From NCBI GenBank assembly GCA_030068525.1, contig JASJOS010000024.1, positions 1 to 64,000 of the forward strand: 64,000 nucleotides of DNA, read 5' to 3'. The notes beneath the pieces are model-generated. The model saw only the letters and a list, made by a program, of their open reading frames with translations, made no database searches and was not told where the DNA came from. The DNA comes from Xanthocytophaga flava. GTDB taxonomy: Bacteria > Bacteroidota > Bacteroidia > Cytophagales > 172606-1. This document shows, in pieces, positions 15,964 to 25,719 of the stretch. The position numbers and the translations under genes are program-made. Position 1 is the first letter of the stretch, and each line of letters begins with the position of its first letter.

Positions 15964-18111
15964 TTATTGTTCAACCAGGCCCCGACTTACCAGCATTGGA
16001 TGAATATCCGGACCTTTGCCTCTGAATGCTTTATACATTGATGCATAACTAGCTGTATTTCCTTTGGATAGAATCATATCCCGGAAACGTTGTCCATTAG
16101 CCTGAGTTAAACCTCCGTTTTCTTTAAACCAGGCATAGGAATCTTCATCCAGCATGTCTGTCCATGCATAGGCATAATATCCTGCTGCATATCCATTGCC
16201 CCAGATATGAAGAAAATAACTGGATCGGTAACGAGGAGGTACCTGTGACAGATCTAATTTGGTAGTATGTAATGCATTGGTTTCAAAGGCATCTACATCG
16301 TTTATTGTAGATCCTGCCGGTAAGGTATGCCATTTCAGATCTATTTCATCCGAAGCAAGTGCTTCGGTTAGCGCGTATCCCTGGTTAAAGGTGCCCGCTT
16401 TTTTGATTTTATCAATCAAAGCCTGAGGTATAGGCTGCTTTGTTTGATGATGTATCGCATAGTGTGATACTATTTTTGGATCAAGTGCCCAATGCTCATT
16501 AAACTGAGAGGGAAACTCCACAAAGTCTCGGGCTACGTTAGTGCCAGAAAGGCTTGGATAGTGTTGATTGGCAAATAAGCCATGCAACCCATGTCCAAAT
16601 TCATGAAACATGGTGATAACATTGTCCACGCTCAGTAATGCAGGTTGTCCCGAAGCAGGTTTAGGGAAGTTGCAGACATTGTAAATAACGGGCTTGGTAC
16701 CCAGTAACCTGGATTGGCCTACCAGATTACTCATCCAGGCTCCTCCTTGTTTGTTGTCCCGTTTGAAGTAATCACAATAAAATAGCCCCAGTTGACTACC
16801 ATCTTTGTCCAGTACATCAAACACTCTCACATCTTCATGGTATACAGGTAAGTCTTTTCGTTCTTTGAATGTTATACCATACAGTTGTGTTGCCGCATAA
16901 AATACTCCGTCTATCAGTACTTTATTCAGTTCAAAATAAGGTTTTAACTGATTTTCATCCAGGTCATATCGCGTTTTACGAACTTGTTCGGCATAGTAGT
17001 TCCAGTCCCAGGGTTGAAGTTGGAAGCCACCTTTTTGTTGATCTACCAGAGCCTGCATATCTGCTGCCTCCCGTTTGGCTTTGGCCGTAGCAGCAGGTAT
17101 TAACTGATTCAGAAACTGGTTGACAGCTTCTGAATTCTGAGCCATCTGGTCGCGAAGCTTCCATTCTGCATAATTTTTGAAACCCATGATTTTTGCTTTA
17201 TTGGCACGGATAGTCGCAATTTTTGCCAGAGTAGTTCGGGTATCTGTTGTATCTCCCTTTTCGGCTCGGTTATAGGATGCCTCAAATAATTTTTGGCGAG
17301 TTGCCCGATTGCTCAATAGTGTAAGAAAAGGTTGCTGGGTTGTATTTTGTAAGGAAATCAGCCATTTGCCTTCCTGTTTGCTGTCTTTGGCACTTTGGGC
17401 TGCCGCTTCTATATCACTATCGGGAAGGCCGTCCAGTTCAGCTTTGTTACTGATTACCAATCCTCCCGCTTTATTGGCTGCCAGTAATTGATTGGTAAAT
17501 TTTGCGACCAGAGCCGCTTCTTCCTGATTGAGTTTCTTTAAGCTATCTTTTGCACTTTCGGAAAGATTTGCACCTGCCAGTTCAAACTGCTGCATATAAT
17601 AACTTAGCAGATAGTTGGATTCAGAATCCAGTTTCAGTTCGTTTCGTTTGGCATAAATGGTTTTTACCCGTTCAAAAAGTTTTGTGTTCAGGAGAATAGC
17701 ATCCTGATTAGCTGCTAGTTTAGGGGCCACTTCTTCCTGTACCTTCTGCAAGGCTGGATTGGTATTGGCACCTGTGAGCAGATTAAACACCGCATTGACC
17801 CGATTCAGCAGCTGACCACTTTTCTCTAAAGCTACCAGAGTATTGTCAAACGTAGGTGCTTCTGGATTATCAGCAATTTTTTGTATCTCGGCTTGCTGCT
17901 GCTTCATTCCTTCTTCAAGAGCAGGTGCAAAATCGCTGTCTTTGATTTTATCAAACGCAGGGGCCTGTAAAGGAAGCGTGCTCGGCTCAGAAAACGGATT
18001 ACCAGAGGCGGCTGTTGTTATATTTTCCGCGTCGGATGGTTTGGTATTGCAGCCTGCCAGTACTAGCCATAAAGCTGCCAGGGAGAGATAAGAGTATGAT
18101 TTAAGGTTCAT
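15964..18111 (-). CDS. dcp: M3-family zinc metallopeptidase (peptidyl-dipeptidase Dcp), lipoprotein
   Basis: A 715-residue enzyme expected to release dipeptides from the C-terminus of peptides. The zinc site is FHEFGHGLHG (His503, Glu504, His507), the M3 signature, and the sequence is colinear with Dcp: Tyr-rich substrate region near the C-terminus (YAAGYYAYAW) and a final MLVSRGL. The ATG at 18111 was chosen because it opens MNLKSYSYLSLAALWLVLAGC, a lipoprotein signal ending in a lipobox Cys; an earlier in-frame start would add 26 residues and bury the signal. The enzyme is thus membrane-anchored outside the cytoplasm, as in many Bacteroidota. Monocistronic. Confidence 0.93.
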   Translation of the reverse strand: MNLKSYSYLSLAALWLVLAGCNTKPSDAENITTAASGNPFSEPSTLPLQAPAFDKIKDSDFAPALEEGMKQQQAEIQKIADNPEAPTFDNTLVALEKSGQLLNRVNAVFNLLTGANTNPALQKVQEEVAPKLAANQDAILLNTKLFERVKTIYAKRNELKLDSESNYLLSYYMQQFELAGANLSESAKDSLKKLNQEEAALVAKFTNQLLAANKAGGLVISNKAELDGLPDSDIEAAAQSAKDSKQEGKWLISLQNTTQQPFLTLLSNRATRQKLFEASYNRAEKGDTTDTRTTLAKIATIRANKAKIMGFKNYAEWKLRDQMAQNSEAVNQFLNQLIPAATAKAKREAADMQALVDQQKGGFQLQPWDWNYYAEQVRKTRYDLDENQLKPYFELNKVLIDGVFYAATQLYGITFKERKDLPVYHEDVRVFDVLDKDGSQLGLFYCDYFKRDNKQGGAWMSNLVGQSRLLGTKPVIYNVCNFPKPASGQPALLSVDNVITMFHEFGHGLHGLFANQHYPSLSGTNVARDFVEFPSQFNEHWALDPKIVSHYAIHHQTKQPIPQALIDKIKKAGTFNQGYALTEALASDEIDLKWHTLPAGSTINDVDAFETNALHTTKLDLSQVPPRYRSSYFLHIWGNGYAAGYYAYAWTDMLDEDSYAWFKENGGLTQANGQRFRDMILSKGNTASYASMYKAFRGKGPDIHPMLVSRGLVEQ

Positions 18112-18299
18112 AACGAGTGATGGAAGTATGTGGAATGAAATACTCTGTGAATGAAAAAAAAGTAACTCACAGAGCTGCCAAGATAACAATGGAGTTTTAG
18201 ACTCTGTGAGTTTGTGTATGTTTTTTTGATTGCTATATATCGGTGAATTATATGTGAGGGTAGTGAGGTTTTCCCTTTGACGGCTGATGAAAAATACAA

Positions 18300-18896
18300 T
18301 TAGTGTTCTTTTTGGATAAATCCTTTCTCTACACTATCATCAATTAAAGCTTTGGCAAAACTCCATAAAGTTTCAGAACCATGAGCCATTGTCTGAACTT
18401 TCTGTACTACCTTTTCATATGATACCTGATGTTCCTTCCAGGTACCGCCACCATTAGAAACATTTTGTAATACAGGTTCCAAACGATCTATAGACTTGGC
18501 AAAGCGAGCCTCAGGTGTTGCTGCTGCCTCAAACTCTTCCCATATTTCTGTAAATTCAATGGCTTGTTCTGCCGGAAGTAAGCCAAACAATCGCTCCGCT
18601 GCCAGGCGTTCGGCATGGGTGTTGGTATGGTTGATGGCTGTGTCAAACAGGAACACATCGCCTGCATCAATTTCAACCAGATCATGAATCAACAACATTT
18701 TTACTACTTTCATTGTATCTACAGGTTCATTGGCATGTTCGGCCAGAACCATTGCCATGATAGCCAGATGCCAACTATGTTCCGCATCATTTTCTTTTCG
18801 CTGGCTATTAAAAAGACAGGTTTTACGCTGAATATATTTGAGTTTGTCTATCTCCTGAATAAATGCGATCTGCTTTAAAAGATATTCGAAGTTCAT
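18300..18896 (-). CDS. HD-domain phosphohydrolase (5'-deoxynucleotidase YfbR/HDDC2-like)
   Basis: A 198-residue HD-superfamily hydrolase. The metal-binding residues appear in order as EHSWH, LLIHDLVEIDAGD and a later SIDRLEPVLQN. This layout matches the YfbR/HDDC2 group of 5'-deoxynucleotidases, which dephosphorylate deoxynucleoside monophosphates with a divalent metal, so a role in nucleotide pool control is likely. No signal peptide. It precedes dcp on the same strand by about 190 bp and is probably independently expressed. Confidence 0.88.
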   Translation of the reverse strand: MNFEYLLKQIAFIQEIDKLKYIQRKTCLFNSQRKENDAEHSWHLAIMAMVLAEHANEPVDTMKVVKMLLIHDLVEIDAGDVFLFDTAINHTNTHAERLAAERLFGLLPAEQAIEFTEIWEEFEAAATPEARFAKSIDRLEPVLQNVSNGGGTWKEHQVSYEKVVQKVQTMAHGSETLWSFAKALIDDSVEKGFIQKEH

Positions 18897-19059
18897 ACAA
18901 GTACGTGTTAAATTTTGTAAAGGTAGGTTTTATACAACATATATACAGGACATTTGCTATTGGAAGATTACCTGACAGGTACGAAAGACACTAAATTAAC
19001 AACACAATAGATCTTGTCACGTATTAGCCTTATACTCGCAAATACACTACTCTTTACTT

Positions 19060-19740
19060 ATGCCCTCATTTGAAGAACTTACACAAGCCGCTGGTGAGCT
19101 TCGGAATGCTTACTGGCAACAAATCGGAGAATTGGCTCCGGATGTGATTTCACACTTGATTAATCCAGCTTTCATGGGTGGACCCGCCTGGCCTGCTTTG
19201 CGACAGGCATTTGTCAAAGTGACTACACCCACAACAATGGTTCTGGCTAGTGATGGCCTTTCTGATCCTTATTCGGATGCCGGCACCAATCCGGAAAATG
19301 CAGGTTACAACGGCCTGGGCCTGGAGATGTATGTTGAAACGTCAGAGATACTCTCTACATACGATCTGATTATGGAGAGCTGGCAGTTTGATGTCTTGTA
19401 TCAGGTAAGCCAACTGGCTGCACAAAATGGAAATCTGCTGGGACTATTGGATAACTACCAGTTTCTCACAACCGAAATTTATGCCAACAAAGTACCTGAT
19501 ACATTCCGAAACTCAGCCGGTAGAGTAGGGGTGATCCTGGGCTTACAATCAGAGACCCGCTCTAACACCTTGCAAGGTAATCTGGAAGAAATACGTTTGG
19601 TCAATACCAAATTGCTGACATTGGATGAGTTGGAGTTTGTACTGGAAAAGAAGGAGAAGGGACGTATGGAGCTGGCAGAATTGCTAATTCAGCAGGGAAA
19701 TGCCACTCTATCAGATCTTACTCGAAAGTCTGTCGTTTGA
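19060..19740 (+). CDS. Unidentified cytosolic protein, weakly suppressor-of-fused-like
   Basis: A 226-residue soluble protein without signal or membrane segments. The stretch MVLASDGLSDPYSD ... GLGLEMYVET resembles the core of suppressor-of-fused (SUFU) domains, where a surface-exposed 'GLSDPY' turn precedes a GxxLE strand; this is a tentative match by eye. The C-terminal 50 residues are helical (LLTLDELEFVLEKKEKGRMEL). Bacterial SUFU-domain proteins are often immunity-like or of unknown role. No toxin gene is adjacent: the neighbours are an HD hydrolase and a GDPD, both in opposite orientation. Confidence 0.6.
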   Translation: MPSFEELTQAAGELRNAYWQQIGELAPDVISHLINPAFMGGPAWPALRQAFVKVTTPTTMVLASDGLSDPYSDAGTNPENAGYNGLGLEMYVETSEILSTYDLIMESWQFDVLYQVSQLAAQNGNLLGLLDNYQFLTTEIYANKVPDTFRNSAGRVGVILGLQSETRSNTLQGNLEEIRLVNTKLLTLDELEFVLEKKEKGRMELAELLIQQGNATLSDLTRKSVV

Positions 19741-19793
19741 GGTTGCTGAGTTGTATACCAACTACGGTATAAGTATGAAAAAATACAAAAAAT

Positions 19794-19839
19794 CATTGAG
19801 CATGCTTCGTTGACAATAAGTTAAAAAGCATGCTCAATG
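19794..19839. terminator. Bidirectional hairpin between convergent genes
   Basis: A perfect 14-bp stem (CATTGAGCATGCTT with AAGCATGCTCAATG) with an 18-base AT-rich loop, lying between the convergent stops at 19740 and 19844. Its symmetry and position suggest it terminates both genes. Confidence 0.65.
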
Positions 19840-19843
19840 AGAA

Positions 19844-20869
19844 TTACTGTACAATCTCCAGAAGCATCTCCGGCTCATTGGTAGTAATAAAATCTACATT
19901 CTTTTGCAGAAGCCATTCCATCAGACTTTTCTCATTGACAGTCCAAACATTGACTGTTTGTTTTTTCTGATGCGCCTCCTCAAACCAGGATTCATTTTTC
20001 TTTAATATAGAATGATGATAGTCTAATCCATCTATATGATCAGCTGCCAGTTGGGCAGGAGAGAGTTCTCCATTCAGATACGCAACTTTGGCATGAGGCT
20101 CCATGCTTTTAATTTTTTTGCACACATCATAATCAAAGCTGATGTATTCTGCCCATGCCTGAGCCTTGAGTTCACGTACCATAGCTATTACTTTCTCAGT
20201 AAGTAGCAATGCTCTTTCTTTGCTCACTACAGAGGGTTTAAGTTCCAGAATAAGCCGTGTACGGTTTTGCTTCATTCCCTCCTGTAAATAAGACAAAAGA
20301 GTAGGAAGCGACTCCCCATTGCTCAGTTTGATTTGTGAAAGCTGAGAAGATTCTGTTTTCTCAATGGTAAATCCCTGGATTGCTGGATCATGATTGATGT
20401 AGGGAATAGAGTCAGCAGACAGGTGAATATCAAATTCACTGCCCATACATCCCAGTGCAACCGCATTACGAAGGGCTGTAAGTGAATTCTCCGTAGTACC
20501 TGATTTCTTCCATGCCCCTCTGTGTGCAATTACCTTGTTGCGTATAAACTGATCTTTGATAATACGGAAGGTATTGGTTACTACTTTGCCTTCAGCAGTT
20601 GTTGCTTCAATAGTTACATCATGCCAGAAAGTGTTGGCAGGTAAGGTGTTGGGACGAACACTGAGTTGACCGTTTTTCTTTATTGCAAACGAACTGGCTA
20701 AAGGGCCTTTTACTGCAAATTTTTTGTATACAGTGGTTTTTGTTGGATCTTCTGCTATGCCAATGATTTTGTTATCATCTGTATAGGTGTATCCCGAGAG
20801 GGTAAGTTGTTGTGCCATAGAGGATAAGGTACAAAAACAAATGAGAGATACAAGAAATATTCTTTTCAT
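19844..20869 (-). CDS. Glycerophosphodiester phosphodiesterase, exported
   Basis: A 341-residue secreted enzyme. Residues 1-20 are a signal peptide ending CTLSSMAQ. Residues about 20-115 form an extra N-terminal beta domain of cadherin-like appearance. The GDPD TIM barrel follows with its catalytic and metal residues: IAHRGAWKKSGTTENS (His-Arg and Glu), GSEFDIHLS (Glu and Asp) and YINHDPAI (His). It would hydrolyse glycerophosphodiesters to glycerol-3-phosphate and an alcohol in the periplasm. Monocistronic and convergent with the gene at 19060. Confidence 0.9.
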   Translation of the reverse strand: MKRIFLVSLICFCTLSSMAQQLTLSGYTYTDDNKIIGIAEDPTKTTVYKKFAVKGPLASSFAIKKNGQLSVRPNTLPANTFWHDVTIEATTAEGKVVTNTFRIIKDQFIRNKVIAHRGAWKKSGTTENSLTALRNAVALGCMGSEFDIHLSADSIPYINHDPAIQGFTIEKTESSQLSQIKLSNGESLPTLLSYLQEGMKQNRTRLILELKPSVVSKERALLLTEKVIAMVRELKAQAWAEYISFDYDVCKKIKSMEPHAKVAYLNGELSPAQLAADHIDGLDYHHSILKKNESWFEEAHQKKQTVNVWTVNEKSLMEWLLQKNVDFITTNEPEMLLEIVQ

Positions 20870-21051
20870 AGGCTTATACGAATAAGTGTGGCTGTAAAAA
20901 TTGGTTTGTATAGCATAAATGCGGGGCCGAAGAATGGAAAAACTAACGAATGTGTGAAATTTTCTGTGTAAAATATTGGTAACATAATCGTAACATACAA
21001 GAGAAAATAGAAGAAATTTATCTCATTTCTTTGTATGAATAAGCTAGTTGA

Positions 21052-24000
21052 TCATTTCTTATGTGTCAATTGGTATAAATTATTCTGTTTATTCTTATCC
21101 ATAAAAGTGATATAAGGGTCCAGGACAATAGAATGAGGTTCTTTATTGACAATAAATGAAAGCCGGTTGGTTGGTTGGTGGAAAGGATGCGACTTCAAGT
21201 AAAGTATCTCTGTGGTATCTGCTACCTTGTCTGGATCACAGGAAAATACGCCAATAGGTATTTGCTCGTGTATTTTCATCGCAACTTCTTTTTTACTATT
21301 CGAGAGTTCACTTTTCTGTATATTGATATTCATGTCAATCTGAAATCTACCATCAGCAAGTTTGTGATAAGACGCATACGAAATAGATAGGTCGTAGAAT
21401 ACTATCTTTCTGAACCATTCATCAATCTGTGTATGTAAAGAATCCGGAGTAACTGTATATAGTTCATTTACCAAATCCTGAGTAGTTGCCTGTCTGTGAG
21501 GAATAGTATATTTTCGGAGTAGGGCCTGCAACGCCTGATTCAGTTTGTCCGGGCCTATTGATTCCTTTAGAGCATGCATCACAATCGCTCCTTTGTAGTA
21601 GTACAAATAGGTCTGATTTGTTACCTGATCAAGAGGTACTTCTTTTTCTCCTGCATATCCTCGGGCAGCAAAGTACTCATCCCGTTTATTGCCTAGGTAT
21701 TCCTGCAATCGATTTTTTCCATATTTTTTTTCTGTTAGCAGGGTTTCTGAATATTCTGCCAGTGTTTCGGTTAGCACCTTACTACCAGGCAAAGAAGCAG
21801 GTTCCAGTTGGTGTGCCCACCATTCGTGTGCCATCTCATGTGCCAGAATCGTATACGAATAATTTGTCTTTTGGCCATCGCTATAATCAGCCAGAAAGTT
21901 TACGGTTTCTGCTGTAAACAGTATGCCTGGATAGGCTGTAGCCGCTCCCCGATACTGTGGTATCTCTGCAATACAGAGTTGTTTATGTTGATAGGGACCA
22001 AATGCCTGCTGGTAATAGTCCAAAGACTGCCGAACTGACTCAAGCATGCTGGCTACATTGTAACTCTGTCCTGGAAGATAATACGCCTTTATCTGAATTC
22101 CTTTGTGATGGGTTTGAGCTTCCTGATAGTTGGCAGAAGAAAGAGCAAAGGAAAAAGCGATGGTTTGGTCTGTCTTATAGTGAAAATAGCTTCTGCCAGT
22201 CTGTTGCCACTCTTTTTGTAAATTACCTACTGTAACTACTTTTTGTCCTTTTGACGTAGATACAATAGTCTCATAGTGTACCCAGTTGTAATATTGAGGT
22301 TTGGATAGGGCAGCATAAGATGTAGATCTCTGAGCTGTAAGGCCTCTTTTGCTACGTTCTATCGGATTCTCCAGTTCTATGTGATAGGCATAGCCAAACA
22401 AAGGCAGATATTTTTCCAGTTCGATATAAGAACCATTGCTGACAACCGAGTTTTCATTGTTAAACTGTGTAAATCCTGATCGATTGACCATCAGTGAAAA
22501 CTGCATTGTTGTTTTTTGTCCTGGTTGTAAAGGTTTGTCAAACTGTAACCAGTAATGATGGAATACAGAATCGTGTTTGATAAGGTGGACATTTTGTAGT
22601 GATATTGTACACTGCCCCACTTCGGAGTCCAACCAGACCAAAACCTTTTGGATGGGCACACTTGTCTTATTTTGTAGCTGATAACTGCCTTTTACATGAT
22701 ACTCTCTTAATTCAGGGTATAGGTCAACAGTTGTTTTTACATCTGTAATGATAGGTTGAGGAAGAGCTGCATACTGTTTGTACTTTTTTTCATAGGATGC
22801 ACGATAGTCTGCTTTTTCTCCTGAGCTAAGATGAGTATGTACTTTGTTTGTCTGATAGAATATATAACTTCCACATGCTGAAAATAGGAGCAGGCATACT
22901 AGTAACCAGCTTTTCTGCCACTTTCCTGAAAAGAACTGAGCTTGTTGAATACGAGTTCTGAAAGAAAGATACTCTCCTCGTATCCATGCGTTATAGGTAA
23001 TTACAATAAGGATGCCCATAAAAGCACTCCAGTAGCCCATATACCAGTGAAAAGCCTGAGCATAGTGACCAAAGCCATTGAATGCAGAATGTAGAAGGGT
23101 AGGAGTCTGGGCAAATCGTAGCAGATAATGTTCAACCCCTGGTATTTGATTCGTAATAAGTAGTAAAAGAAGACATCCTGACACAATCATACCCAGGTAT
23201 TTGTTGCCAATCACTAGCTGGAGAACTATAATCAGTAGGCCAATAAGAAAAAGTGGCAAGCCACTATAGTAGAGCAGAGATAAATATACTGAACATTCAA
23301 ATGTATAGTAGTTATGGAAGAGTTGTACGCCTATGCCCGTCAAACAGTTTAATACAATCAGCGTTACCACCAGAAAAGCCATTGTGGCTACTTTGGACAA
23401 GAACAGTACAAGATTTGAAACCGGAGTAGTATCTATCAGTGCATCTGTTTTGACAGTGCGTTCATACCAGAGGAGTTCCATGCTGTAAAACAACAGAATA
23501 AGAATAGCGGGTTTCGTTTCCAGAATTTCATTAACAATCAAGCTGGTTGTTGGGTAAAACGAGATACCAAAAGCTCCATTTGTCATCGATTCACTCACTT
23601 CGATGCTAAGGTAAAATACCCAGAGTACCAGCATGGCTATGAATGCGATATTCCCAAACATCTGTTTTACAGAAAGCCAGGTTTGTCCGATAAACATCCT
23701 TGCCTGAGTTGTCGGTAAAAATGTATTGGACAAGACCAGGTTATATGCTGTTGGTGTATAGGATTGCTCTTTTTTAGATTTGTGTTTTGTACGCCTGTTT
23801 GGTAGTATACGAAACGAAGCGAGTTTGCAGGTGAGTGCAAACAGAAGCAGACTTAGGCCGATCCATAGAAGCCTGTTTGCCAGGAATGAACCTTCCAGTG
23901 AAAGCAATTGTGTATTACGTTGAGTTGAAGACCAGAAGCGGGTTGTTCCAAAAAAAGCTACCAGTCCATAGGGATCAAGTAAGACAGAGAGAAAATTATC

Positions 24001-24609
24001 CTGAGAGCTTTTGAACGTGGAGGATGCCATCAGAGGTGAATTACCCAGAATAGAAGCCACCATATACAAAATGTACACTCCCACTCCTGCAATGTAGGTG
24101 AGAATCGAACTACGTGTCAACAGAGCTACGGCAAAAATCACTGTGGTATTAAAGAGAATATTGGGTATCCCTAATTCCAGCAATGGATAAAAGTAATATG
24201 AGGAGTGAAAAGGCCCAATATAGGCCGATTGAACCAAAAATAGCCCAAGTAACATCCCCATTACAATCATGAAGAGAATGAATAGTGTTGGTAGAAGTAA
24301 TCCGGCAAAACGAGAGATCAGATACTGGAATTTACTGATGGACGTAGCATAAACCAGCGAATCCATTTTGTGTGTACTATCTCGTAAAACCACATTGGCT
24401 GCAAAGACAGTAGTACCAAATAATAGAAACAAAGAAAATAAACTAAGAATTACTGAAATAGCATAGGGAGAGTTCTTATATACTTCCTCTCCTCCAAAGC
24501 CACCTTTGACAGAGATGAACCCCATGACAAAAAACAGTAGTACGGCAATTTTGAATGAGATTTGTCTGAAATGATACCTCCATTCAAAAATAATAAGCTG
24601 AATTAACAT
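21052..24609 (-). CDS. ABC transporter permease fused to an M1-family aminopeptidase
   Basis: A 1185-residue two-part protein. The N-terminal 600 residues form an ABC-2-type permease with about twelve membrane segments in two halves. The C-terminal 570 residues are an extracytoplasmic M1 peptidase with HEMAHEWWAH (zinc ligands His924 and His928) and the third ligand in LTETLAEYSE (about Glu948); spacing of 19 rather than 18 is usual in this fused subfamily. The substrate-recognition GxMEN motif is replaced by RGAATAYPG. It overlaps the ATPase gene by 7 bp, so the two form one complex. Such fusions are widespread in Bacteroidota; their substrate is not established. Confidence 0.9.
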   Translation of the reverse strand: MLIQLIIFEWRYHFRQISFKIAVLLFFVMGFISVKGGFGGEEVYKNSPYAISVILSLFSLFLLFGTTVFAANVVLRDSTHKMDSLVYATSISKFQYLISRFAGLLLPTLFILFMIVMGMLLGLFLVQSAYIGPFHSSYYFYPLLELGIPNILFNTTVIFAVALLTRSSILTYIAGVGVYILYMVASILGNSPLMASSTFKSSQDNFLSVLLDPYGLVAFFGTTRFWSSTQRNTQLLSLEGSFLANRLLWIGLSLLLFALTCKLASFRILPNRRTKHKSKKEQSYTPTAYNLVLSNTFLPTTQARMFIGQTWLSVKQMFGNIAFIAMLVLWVFYLSIEVSESMTNGAFGISFYPTTSLIVNEILETKPAILILLFYSMELLWYERTVKTDALIDTTPVSNLVLFLSKVATMAFLVVTLIVLNCLTGIGVQLFHNYYTFECSVYLSLLYYSGLPLFLIGLLIIVLQLVIGNKYLGMIVSGCLLLLLITNQIPGVEHYLLRFAQTPTLLHSAFNGFGHYAQAFHWYMGYWSAFMGILIVITYNAWIRGEYLSFRTRIQQAQFFSGKWQKSWLLVCLLLFSACGSYIFYQTNKVHTHLSSGEKADYRASYEKKYKQYAALPQPIITDVKTTVDLYPELREYHVKGSYQLQNKTSVPIQKVLVWLDSEVGQCTISLQNVHLIKHDSVFHHYWLQFDKPLQPGQKTTMQFSLMVNRSGFTQFNNENSVVSNGSYIELEKYLPLFGYAYHIELENPIERSKRGLTAQRSTSYAALSKPQYYNWVHYETIVSTSKGQKVVTVGNLQKEWQQTGRSYFHYKTDQTIAFSFALSSANYQEAQTHHKGIQIKAYYLPGQSYNVASMLESVRQSLDYYQQAFGPYQHKQLCIAEIPQYRGAATAYPGILFTAETVNFLADYSDGQKTNYSYTILAHEMAHEWWAHQLEPASLPGSKVLTETLAEYSETLLTEKKYGKNRLQEYLGNKRDEYFAARGYAGEKEVPLDQVTNQTYLYYYKGAIVMHALKESIGPDKLNQALQALLRKYTIPHRQATTQDLVNELYTVTPDSLHTQIDEWFRKIVFYDLSISYASYHKLADGRFQIDMNINIQKSELSNSKKEVAMKIHEQIPIGVFSCDPDKVADTTEILYLKSHPFHQPTNRLSFIVNKEPHSIVLDPYITFMDKNKQNNLYQLTHKK

Positions 24610-25505
24610 ACACTTATCTCCTTTCCAGTGGATTGTGTACCAAACAAAACCGAGAAATACACATCTTCCAGATCAGGTTCCAGCAGAGTAAATCCTGCTT
24701 CCGGTTGATCGTCAGACAATACTTGAATTTGCGTTTTGCCGGCCAGTAAGCGGACAGACAATACAGATAAGGTTTTCTGGTAGTGTGGAAGTTGGTCTCT
24801 GGCTATTGTTTTGTGCCAGACGCGTCCTTTCAGAGTTTGGATTAATGAAGCTGGTTCGCCTTGTAATACTATTTTGCCACCTGCCAATATGGCCATACGG
24901 GGGCATAGTTCTCTCACATCTTCTACAATATGCGTCGATAACAACAGAACAACATTTTCGCCGATTTCACTCAGCAGATTCAGAAAGCGATTGCGTTCCT
25001 GTGGATCTAACCCTGCAGTTGGTTCGTCCACAATAATCAGACGAGGACTACCTAACAATGCCTGTGCAATGCCAAAGCGTTGTTTCATGCCACCAGAAAA
25101 AGTCCCTACGGCTTTGTTGCGAACAGCATATAGATTGGTTTGTTCCAGTAGAGCCAGTGCCTGTTCTCTACGTTGTTTTCTGGAGAGTATACCCTTCAAA
25201 AGAGCCATATGGTCGAGTAGTTCGAAAGCTGACATACGGGGATATACACCAAATTCCTGAGGCAGGTATCCCAACTGGCTTCTTAGAGCCTGTGGGTTTT
25301 GATGAATATCTATATCCCCAAAAAGTATTTGTCCCTCGTCGGGCTTTTGTAAGGTGGCGATGGTACGCATCAGCGAGGATTTTCCTGCCCCGTTTGGACC
25401 CAGTAACCCAAACATGCCTTGAGGGATATGTAACGAAACACTATCCAGTGCTTTGGTTTCGGAAGAATAACTCTTGCTAATGCTGCGGATCTCTAATGTT
25501 TGCAT
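24603..25505 (-). CDS. ABC transporter ATP-binding protein
   Basis: A 300-residue ATPase driving the permease-peptidase encoded immediately downstream. Walker A is GPNGAGKSS, the Q-loop is LPQEFGVYP, the signature is FSGGMKQRFGIAQAL, Walker B is LIIVDEPTAGLD, and the switch His is in LLSTHIVED. The C-terminal 80 residues are the accessory domain usual for exporter ATPases of the ABC-2 class. First gene of a two-gene operon, divergent from a LytS/LytTR pair across about 215 bp, which suggests that the two-component system controls it. Confidence 0.93.
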   Translation of the reverse strand: MQTLEIRSISKSYSSETKALDSVSLHIPQGMFGLLGPNGAGKSSLMRTIATLQKPDEGQILFGDIDIHQNPQALRSQLGYLPQEFGVYPRMSAFELLDHMALLKGILSRKQRREQALALLEQTNLYAVRNKAVGTFSGGMKQRFGIAQALLGSPRLIIVDEPTAGLDPQERNRFLNLLSEIGENVVLLLSTHIVEDVRELCPRMAILAGGKIVLQGEPASLIQTLKGRVWHKTIARDQLPHYQKTLSVLSVRLLAGKTQIQVLSDDQPEAGFTLLEPDLEDVYFSVLFGTQSTGKEISVC

Positions 25506-25719
25506 AGATCTGTCGTGGATTAAAATTATTCACAAAGGATCTGGAGAATCATCAGATCACCAACTTATAATGATGACAGCTGTTAAAGTGATGATGAAGA
25601 GTATATTATTTTCGGAAGATAGATAGACGGAATGTTTATCATGAAAATACTGCCTTTGATCATTTTAATTTGATTTACGGTTCTAAATATATCTTCTTTG
25701 GTGGTTTGCAAATTATACT

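Noticed and set aside
24811-25260. 149-codon plus-strand frame inside the ABC ATPase gene
   Set aside because: Antisense to a firmly identified coding sequence; the reading is a shadow.
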